Shown piece after piece: positions 57,001-64,000 of a stretch of 64,000 nt of DNA. A program made the position numbers and the translations under genes. Every line of letters starts with the position of its first letter. Positions within the stretch are counted from its first letter, which is position 1. Origin of the DNA: Cunninghamia lanceolata. Lineage: Eukaryota; Streptophyta; Pinopsida; Cupressales; Cupressaceae. The notes below the pieces were generated by a model. That model ran no database searches. It saw only the letters and a program-made list of their open reading frames with translations, and was not told the DNA's origin. The stretch is from assembly GCA_027924645.1 (NCBI GenBank), contig BSBN01000297.1, positions 124,001 to 188,000 on the forward strand, read 5' to 3'.

Positions 57001-59411
57001 ACTAACGAGCCGATATGAAGGAAATAAAATGCCAAAGTATATAGAAGGAAACTGCATTCAATCCAAACAACACAATTTTGGTTTGAATAGCAATCTGGTA
57101 AACAACACACTAAATTGCAGAAACTTAATGTGTTGTGTTATGAAAACAATGAATAGAAAGCAGGGATGACACTGCAATGTAAATGAACACATAATTTAAA
57201 ATGAGGATAATTTACCATTGTTTTTCCAAGTTTTGGGATGAAGGATGGATTTCAAGGATAGTAATAAAATTTCTAGATTTTGGGGATGGCAGGGGGAAGC
57301 CATTAAAATAATATATAGAAAAATATTTAAAATCTTTGCAATACAAATAAATAAAAAATACTTTAAAATAGCATAAACAAACCAAAAGAAGCTGAAATTT
57401 TAAAGGGTAAGTACAATAATAATTCTAAGTTGCCGGCTCAGGCTGTGTATATATATATTAAAAATTAATAAATATATTTTAAAATTAAAATCTAACTTAA
57501 ATAAATTAAAAATTTAAATATTAATAATAGTTTATAAAATTAGAATTTATAAATGTTAATAAATGTTTTTAACTTCTAAAAAACCTAAAAATCTAATACT
57601 AAAACTAATACCTAAAACTTAAACTAAAAATGTTTTCGAGGAGCCTTCCTTCCCATTGATTGTGTTGGGCCATTTGATTTTTGTGTCAAGCTGTCCGATT
57701 TTTGTGTGGGGAAGACATTTCTTCTCTTTGATCCTCCCCCGTTATCAAGGGTTTCGATGATGCTTCTCCCTACAATCCAGATCTAAGTTCTTTTTTTCTC
57801 TAAGTCCTTTGTACATCATACCATTCATATTTGAAATATTATAAGTACATTACATTAGCACTTGTACTTTCCCTAGCTTTTGCGTCCACAAAATGCCAAA
57901 AGAAATTTCTTTTCTCTCCGTCTCTTCTAACCTTTTTTAGTATTAGTCTTCCCCTTTCCCTCAATACCTTAAGTCTATATGACCCTTCCTCATGAATGTC
58001 CTCCATCATTACCGAAATCATCAGGATCAGTGCTGTTGTCTTCCCTCCAAAAATGGTCATGGCTATCAATGCCATCAACTCTCCTCCATATCTTAGGTCT
58101 ATATGACCCACCCTCGTGAACATCCTCCATCATTACCAAAATCATCATGACCAGTGCTGCTGTCTTCCCTCCAAAAATGGCCATGGCTATCAATGCCATC
58201 AACTCTTCTCCTAAGTTGGTCTTGATTGTCTACCACTTCCCATCTTCATCTACTATATGTAGTATAACACTTTGTCAAAATTGTATCAAGGCCAGATGAA
58301 CTACTAATGAAGCTACTCTCTCTAGATACATTTCATAACACTTATCTTGATTGAACACTCCATCTTCCATTGGCTTGATGAACTAATCAACTATACTCTA
58401 CTTGTCATTTGTCTTTGAAGCTCTCCTTCGATCTTCAAGAAGGTAACTCTTTACCAACAGCCCACTTTAATAAATTATATACATCCTTCAACTGTCTTCC
58501 TTTAATGACAATGTAATTTTGCTCTAATGGTGAAGAATTCTTGAGTGTCAAAGCCACAGTTCTCCTGGGAAAGCAGTGCATGCTGGCATGGATGTCACAC
58601 CACAATCACTGCAAAAACTACTACAAACACCTTTTCTGTAATTGTAACTATTTTGAGGCTGAGCCTTTAAGACTCCCAAAGGCTCAACCATTGTTCAAAC
58701 TTCAAACTTCAGTTAACCATTAAGAATTTGAACTGTGGATAAAGGGGCTCTCTTCCTCAACTTCTTCCATGTCTCATCAAAAAATATGTTCACAAATTAA
58801 CTTCTGAACCTCCATCAGCAATAACAATTGAAAGTTTAGCTCCAATGATTTTTATAGTAATCTGGGTAATGTCATTTCCAAGTTCCAACTATGGCTGTGT
58901 TCCTATCGTCAATAGATTTTCCATCTTTGTTACAATTTGTTTTTAGCATGCTTCTTTGCAAATTTTTTGACCAATTCCCTGTATCTTTTCTAAGGATTTT
59001 CTTCCCATAACAAGACAACTTCATATCAGCTTTCAAAGATTGAAGTTGATTAGTGAGATACTCTCAACTCCCAGATTCCCGAGTCAGCCACTTCTATTTT
59101 CAAGGCTCCCTCAAGACTTTACTCGAGATTTCTTGCAACAATGTTGATTTCGAGTCTTCTTGCTTTATATGCAGTTTTTAAAGACTACAGAAAGCGTATT
59201 AAGCATCTACTCAGTTTAATTTGTAAAGCTATATATCAAAGATATCCATCAGTCTGTATGAAAAATGAATATATATATAGACATCTTGTATACGGAAACT
59301 TAATGCACATCCATGGATAACAAGAAGGTAAGACAGTGAATTTACCTTCCCAGATGTCAATTTGAAATCCCAAGCAATATAGGAGTTCACAGTATCAAGT
59401 GTAAGTATGAC
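54090..59411 (-). CDS. Host gene encoding a GOLD-domain protein, last five exons
   Basis: Five exons join in frame, all phase 0: 59411-59346 (22 codons, VILTLDTVNSYIAWDFKLTS), 55433-55386 (16 codons, DVGFCVEFIGQSGERT), 54502-54467 (12 codons, AMFPYKRCESDQ), 54337-54263 (25 codons, GNFCTPKAGTYRLVWDNSYS then TFYKK) and 54170-54090 (26 codons plus stop, ILRYKVDAFPPVIE...). Each has AG acceptors and GT donors, except a GC donor after 54467. The pattern W-F, D-V-G-F, PY-R, C-AG-Y-L-WDN-YS, KK, Y-V is that of a GOLD beta-sandwich as found at the C-terminus of SEC14-like lipid-transfer proteins, which act at membranes of the secretory pathway. The frame has no stops. Upstream exons lie to the right, beyond what I can recognise. 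The 3.9-kb intron at 55434-59345 is full of repeats. Function beyond GOLD is inference. Confidence 0.82.
54625..54915 (+). repeat. Possible solo LTR in an intron of the GOLD gene
   Basis: A less AT-rich block (GTTGTTAACTCCCGACAGTTG, GGTTGGCCACCCAGG) followed by a TATA-like TTTATATATTCGTC and a long T-rich tail looks like U3-R of a copia LTR. Exact ends and a target duplication could not be found. Confidence 0.35.
55101..55433. repeat. Tandem duplication of about 160 bp copying half an exon and its donor site
   Basis: The stretch at about 55105-55257 is repeated at about 55259-55424 (shared blocks: TTACAATATAGATTTCCAAGG, ATATGAAAAACAG, CAAGACTCTGGAAAA, AACTTACAG). The right copy contains the 3' half of the exon 55386-55433. 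The left copy, 55227-55257, has the same half exon and GT donor but lacks the exon start and its acceptor. Confidence 0.85.
55440..57630 (-). other. Intron of the GOLD gene, no further gene seen
   Basis: AT-rich intron sequence. A TATA/poly-A-rich patch lies at 57290-57620. No domain or ORF. Confidence 0.6.
57640..59160 (-). other. Possible decayed retroelement inside the intron
   Basis: Base composition differs from the rest of the intron and on the minus strand there are protein-like runs (57839-58123, 57990-58202) with repeated GGSYRPK and SHDHFWREDN text. No domain could be named. It includes the 124-bp duplication listed separately. Confidence 0.3.
57974..58221. repeat. 124-bp tandem duplication
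   Basis: Both units begin TCTATATGACCC and contain CTTCCCTCCAAAAATGG and CATGGCTATCAATGCCATCA. They differ at about ten positions. Confidence 0.92.
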
Positions 59412-59879
59412 CTGGAAATTTTATACACATAAAAGTATCAAATAAAATTTCTAACAATGATATTGAATTCCAAATTAAAATAGTGAAAAACATGCATCTA
59501 TGAATTATTAAACTTGTAACCCTTTTATATGCATTTTATCCTCACAGCATGTACCTACCAAACCAGTGTACTTTGGCATGAATGTCAAGGTACTTAAAAG
59601 ATGTGTAAAAGAAGTCAATGATGAAGGAAAAGTGTGAGCTTCCATTTCATGACAGAGATCAAATGAACACCATTGTTTCCAGGGAAAAGAACTAACCGCT
59701 GTGGACCTCATTATGTTCAGGGGAAAGGAATAAGTGAGCTGTACATTTTGGCTGGACAGTAATATGGACTGTTATGACCACTTCTAATCATGGTAACAAA
59801 AAATCTTATTTGAATCTTGGCTCCCTTTGTGTGTGTGTGTTTCTTCTTCCTTTCTGTTTAGATATCTATATTGTATTCT

Positions 59880-60025
59880 ATTAGCATTTGCCTATATGTC
59901 TGTCTGCCAATCTATCCATCTATAGATAGATCCATCCATAATTTCATCTATCTGTCTATGTACGTACTCATGTCTATCTGTCTCATTGTCTACATTTCTG
60001 TATGTCTGCCTGTCTGCTATTCATG
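59880..60025. repeat. Degenerate TCTA/TCTG microsatellite
   Basis: Interrupted runs of CTAT, CTGT and ATCT units with a small hairpin (ATCTATAGATAGAT). The ORF through it is low complexity and not a gene. Confidence 0.9.
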
Positions 60026-62096
60026 CATTCCTTCCTCTATATGTGTGAGGGTGCACCTGTAGCTTCTTTCTATCAATGGCTGCTGACTAGACTTTTGAAC
60101 TATGCAATCTTGAATGATCTTAAAGGAGAGAAGTTAGATCTGTATTAACAAAATTGTACTGTACCTTCATTGTTTTCTGGCTTTGCTTGATCGTTTACAG
60201 GCAACAGGGTTAATGCATAGTCTATCTTCAGTGTTTTATCAGACTTGTTTCTGGAATGGTGTTGCACCAGCACATAGTGCTCCAAACAAGCTTTTACCTG
60301 TGCATTATAGACAGCTTTTGGTTCTTGAATGTCATTCAGTCCAATTTCAGCATATAACTGTGATATGAAGAGGCCATAGAATCTGGGAAATTATTCTACA
60401 TTTCAGACATAGGTTGTGCAATTATCAATATTCTGGGAAACTGATTTAAATTTCTTCTATCAAAAATTTAAAAGTTAATTACATATTCCTATGTATAATT
60501 ATTTTTTTCATATTTACCATATTCGTCTGGTTCATCCTTGTTTCTGTATTTGAGACTAATCATATTAAATATAATGCAAGCACAAAATAAACCTGCTTCA
60601 AATTATGTGCTTGTGCACCTGAAATTCTGCATACTGATTACCAGAACTGTCGAATATGTGGGCCTTAGTGAGCATGGTTCGAATGATTTAATCCGATTTT
60701 CTTGAGTTGATTGTCCTTGGTATAGTCATGCTATCATTTTGATGTTCTGTGCCTAGATTTTCCTTACCTTAGATTGAGCGACCTCTTCTCTCAATGATTT
60801 TAAGTATTTCTTTTGTTTGCTCATTATGTCCTCTCCAAATTGAGGGCATAGTTCTAAAATCATAATATTCAAAACTGCAGTATCTCATTATTAGAAGAAA
60901 CCTAAATGTTTCCCATTTTCCCTTGTCTGTTTTCATCTAGTATAAGTTGCTCATTACTAAAAACCACTGTCTGATGTTGAGATGTTTGAATTGTCAAAAA
61001 TAAAGTGAAATATACAGCTACACAAAAGAAGTGTGAAGTTTTTTCTAATGTTCAGGGAAACAATGGTGTATTGCCCTTCTCAATCTGTGAAAGGTTTACA
61101 AAGATTCTGAGTTGTTACTTAGATGAGGTTCTACACATTTGTGCAAATCTAGATCTGAGTGAATGGGCTTGAGAAGGATGGTTTGTGGACCTTATTCATC
61201 CCAGGGGAATAACCTAATGACCAAGTAGGTTCACTAATGTAAAATCCAAGAATGTACCTCATGTGCCTTTCCTGCAGGAATTGTTGTTTCCTTGATATCA
61301 TCAGATTGGCTGTAGAGACAACAACATGAAGCTCTCAACATATATTGAGATGAAATACTCTATTATAACTCAATGAAATACTAAATTACATAACAGCATG
61401 TCAAATTAGTAATACATCCAGCATGTGGCTTATCTCATTTACTCTAGAATGTTTGCTTCCACAAAAATGTAATTCCTTTTCCTGTCATCACATTTTTTAG
61501 CCTCCCTACATATATTGTACTCAAAGCAATTTAAAACGTGCTCAAACCACACCGAATTCAATCTAAATATTCTACATTAATCATGATCAGAGTTTAATGA
61601 TTGACATATTTTTACTCCGTCTATCAGTTAATGCTACTCTAGAAAGTTCAAACCATCTAATCCTATATTAGCAAGCATATGGAAATAAACATTCATGAGC
61701 ATAATCTCTTCATTAGTTGAATCCATAAAGAAACACCAAAATCTATGCTGAGCATTACAACTCAATATACTTCTTGTGCAAAAGCTTCATGCTTCTTCAT
61801 TCCAAGATCTATATGTATAGGGATCCCACCCAATTATAAACAAGCTTTACATCTAATCCAAAAAAGTCTGCTCTTAATGAAAAAATATGATTCCCTTTTC
61901 TATATTCATGCCTAATAAGTTTTATGAATCATACTGTTGGTGCTAGGACCTAGAAGAGTTGGCTTCATAAGTATATATGTAAGAACCCTATCTTATCTAA
62001 CTAAAGTTTTTTCTGATTTTTCCCTTCGCTGTCCTAAATTTCTGATTTACTTTTCTTCCAATCTACTCAATATTTTCAAGATCCGTTTTCTTCAAT
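60026..62096. other. No gene seen
   Basis: No recognisable exon of the GOLD gene and no transposon domain. The ORF at 60183-60368 has no features of a real protein. The part next to 62096 may be leader sequence of a gypsy element (see finding). Confidence 0.45.
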
Positions 62097-62111
62097 GAGC
62101 TTAGAATACCA
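62097..62111 (-). promoter_or_regulatory. Possible primer-binding site next to the chromovirus LTR
   Basis: On the minus strand TGGTATTCTAAGCTC begins directly after an LTR end in CTACA. TGGTAT shared with the initiator-Met site suggests a priming site, but the rest does not match TGGTATCAGAGC. Confidence 0.4.
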
Positions 62112-63709
62112 TGTAGATGGAAAGGTTCAGAGCATAGGTCCAAATTGCAACTAAAGAACATGAAACATAAACAGTAGATAACCAATCAATGCACCAAAAC
62201 ATCAATGAACATACCCGGATGGAGAAATAGACTTCTTTATTCAATAGTAGTTGGCTGATTACAAAAGTAGATGGTCTGATATAAAAATCAGACAAGTAGA
62301 TGACTGAAAATTGAGCCCAAATGTGACTCAATGCATGTACAAATGATCTCCAATGAAGTCACAACAAATGCCAACTAGCTGATGATGAATGCCAAGTCAA
62401 ATGAAGTCTGATTTGTAAACTGGAAATGCTGATATGAACTTGTAACTTGCTGATATGAAACCCTGATTTCAAATACCATCCAAAATACGTCAAAATATGG
62501 CTCCAAATGCAAGCGGCTAGGTTTTGGAAGCTCCTATAATGTTCAAACCCTCAAAAACATGTCAAACAACACTCAGATCTGAAGATGAAACCCTGCTGTA
62601 CCCTGCTGTTACAAAAACCAGAATATTGATGAAGCCTGGAAATGATTAAAAAACCCTCTAAATGCCAAGCGATCCAACCAAGAACCCTTTAATATCAATA
62701 TATGATGAACATAGCTCCATATACAAGCCAAATCTGCATAATAAACTCCATGAAAACCTTCAATTCAATCTCCATGATGAGCTCCATGTGAATTCATCCC
62801 ATCATTGTGGAATGGGAACATCACCAAACCACAAAAGCCAAGGGATCACCACCTTGAGCAAACTGAAAATGCAATTCCAGCCAAGAGAAACTTTCAAACA
62901 CAAAATTTGCCAAAGATTCAATAGTTGCAAAATGAAGCCAAATGCCTCTATTTATCCTCCTCTCACCATAGGCGTCCCAATTAGCTAAATCAAGAAAACT
63001 TTTCAAGTCCACCAATGAAATGCAATTTTCAATTTGACAATTTTAAATGAATTGCACCTTTCAACCACCATCATTTAAAAACAATAAAATAATAATATTT
63101 TATTATTTTCCTTATCTCTCCTCTAGACGCCAATATTGAAAAAAATATTATTTTATTTAATTCTTTTCTCCTCCTCAAGCGCCGATTCTCTTCTTGAGCA
63201 AATAATAATATTTTTATTAATTTTTCCCTTTCTCCTCTTGGGCGCCGATTTCCACACAAATAAAATAATATATTTTATTATTTTTCAATATCCTTCCTTG
63301 GGCGATGATTTTGGGCTCATCTAATAAAAATAATAATATTTTATTATTTTTATTTTCCTTTTCTTCTTTGGTGTCAACTCCATAGGAAAAATAATAGAAT
63401 ATTGAAAATAGAATTAAAGATTGCATTTTCCATCTTTTCACCTTTTCAACCTTCAAATTGACCAACGTTTATTTTTCCCATCCTTGGCTAGAAAATCATA
63501 ATATTTTGGCTTTATGAAAAATATCACAAAATAACACTCAGACAAAATCCAAAAAAAACAAGTATTGAGCCAACATTATAGTTTTCCACCCTTCAATACC
63601 AAGTTCAAACCCAAAATCATTCCCTTACCACTAGCGTTAGCCTACGGGAATGGTGAATAGGCTAATCAACATCTCCACAAGTGATCACTCCGGAAATGGG
63701 GACATGACA
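62112..63709 (-). repeat. Chromovirus LTR (about 1598 bp)
   Basis: On the minus strand it starts TGTCATGTCCCCATTTCCGG after a purine tract and probably ends CCATCTACA at 62112. It shares its first 12 bases with the LTR at 22547. The part at 63085-63380 has about four diverged units combining AATAATATTTTATTATT with a GGCGCCGATT-like block. ORFs in it (62662-62988, 63071-63465) are low complexity and not genes. Confidence 0.75.
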
Positions 63710-64000
63710 ATCCTCCCTTTCCGGGATTGCTTGTCCTCAAGCAATCGAAGATTAGGATGCTCCAAAATCTGTTCTCCTTCCCAAGTAGCATCCTCCAATG
63801 GCAAGTATCTCCATCTCACCAAATACTCTCTACCGATCCGGCTACGCAACTTGTGCTCCCTCATGTCCACAATACTGCCAGGCTCTAAAATCAACATGCC
63901 CTCTTCATCAAGAGGTGGAAGATCTGGAGAAGAAACAACCTGTTGTCCCAATGCCCTTTTGAGGCATGACACATGAAATACATTGTGAATCCGACTACCT
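63685..64000 (-). CDS. pol: Chromovirus (Ty3/gypsy) integrase chromodomain, pol C-terminus, partial
   Basis: Open from the right window edge to a stop at 63685. It begins RIHNVFHVSCLKRALG, the linker that closes the integrase C-terminal domain in plant chromoviruses. Then come PPLDEEGMLILEP, the chromodomain (EYLVRWRYLPLEDATWEGE, aromatic residues W and W kept) and LEHPNLRLLEDKQSRKGR. The chromodomain is thought to steer integration to particular chromatin. The last eight or so codons lie inside the 3' LTR that starts at 63709. No stop or frameshift is seen in this stretch, so the copy is less damaged than the other elements here. The polypurine tract is at 63711-63722. Confidence 0.9.
   Translation of the reverse strand, partial: GSRIHNVFHVSCLKRALGQQVVSSPDLPPLDEEGMLILEPGSIVDMREHKLRSRIGREYLVRWRYLPLEDATWEGEQILEHPNLRLLEDKQSRKGRIVMSPFPE

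Noticed and set aside
57839..58202. Minus-strand ORFs as a real gene
   Set aside because: The similarity between the two ORFs comes from the 124-bp DNA duplication; no domain, no splice logic with the GOLD exons.
59871..60062. Cys/Ile/Tyr-rich ORF
   Set aside because: Translation of a TCTA/TCTG microsatellite.
63071..63465. ORFs on both strands in the AT-rich chromovirus LTR
   Set aside because: Low-complexity Ile/Lys/Asn or Phe/Leu runs caused by repeated AATAATATT units.

Overview
The window looks like nuclear DNA of a seed plant with a large, transposon-packed genome. A gymnosperm such as a conifer is my best guess. The reasons are AT-rich sequence, decayed and nested retroelements, a Tat-type Ty3 element with 4.7-kb LTRs, and one host gene whose tiny exons are separated by kilobase introns filled with repeats. 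This is inference; nothing seen here fixes the species. I found no prokaryotic features, no CRISPR array and no rRNA or tRNA gene.

Layout, left to right. (1) 1-20253: a minus-strand LINE (ORF1, then ORF2 with endonuclease and reverse transcriptase) is split at codon level by a complete plus-strand Ty3/gypsy Tat-like element at 1058-16925, with TG...CA LTRs of about 4.7 kb and a CTTAG target duplication. (2) About 20610-22520: a decayed hAT transposase. (3) 22547-26819: two full copies and two fragments, one inverted, of a gypsy-type LTR starting TGTCAT, next to the tail of a pol gene. (4) 26826-48441: a LINE ORF1 remnant, then a three-deep nest. A minus-strand Ty1/copia element (27403-27461 plus 42987-48441) is interrupted by a 15.5-kb non-autonomous LTR element (27462-42981, duplication GGGTT). 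That element is itself interrupted by a smaller relative (31352-37489, duplication ATGCC). (5) 48442-53547: an unidentified minus-strand ORF, a 10-copy minisatellite, TA and CA microsatellites, and a 5'-truncated LINE with poly(A) and 14-bp target duplications. (6) 54090-59411: the last five recognisable exons of a minus-strand host gene with a GOLD domain like that of SEC14-like proteins. (7) 62112-64000: a minus-strand chromovirus LTR and the chromodomain end of its pol.

The most unusual content is the pair of related non-autonomous elements in (4). Both carry an initiator-Met primer-binding site, a gag-like coiled coil with an array of zinc knuckles, no recognisable protease, integrase or reverse transcriptase, and a second long ORF of unknown function. 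ORF2 is clearly homologous between the two elements and differs mostly by conservative changes. Repeated G-rich polypurine tracts before the 3' LTR resemble Sireviruses. These elements would depend on enzymes made by another element.

Almost every transposon ORF here is broken. In the Tat element most stops are TAG where CAG (Gln) is expected, which suggests decay through CHG-methylation-driven C-to-T change. Percent identities quoted are by-eye counts over sampled stretches, not alignments.
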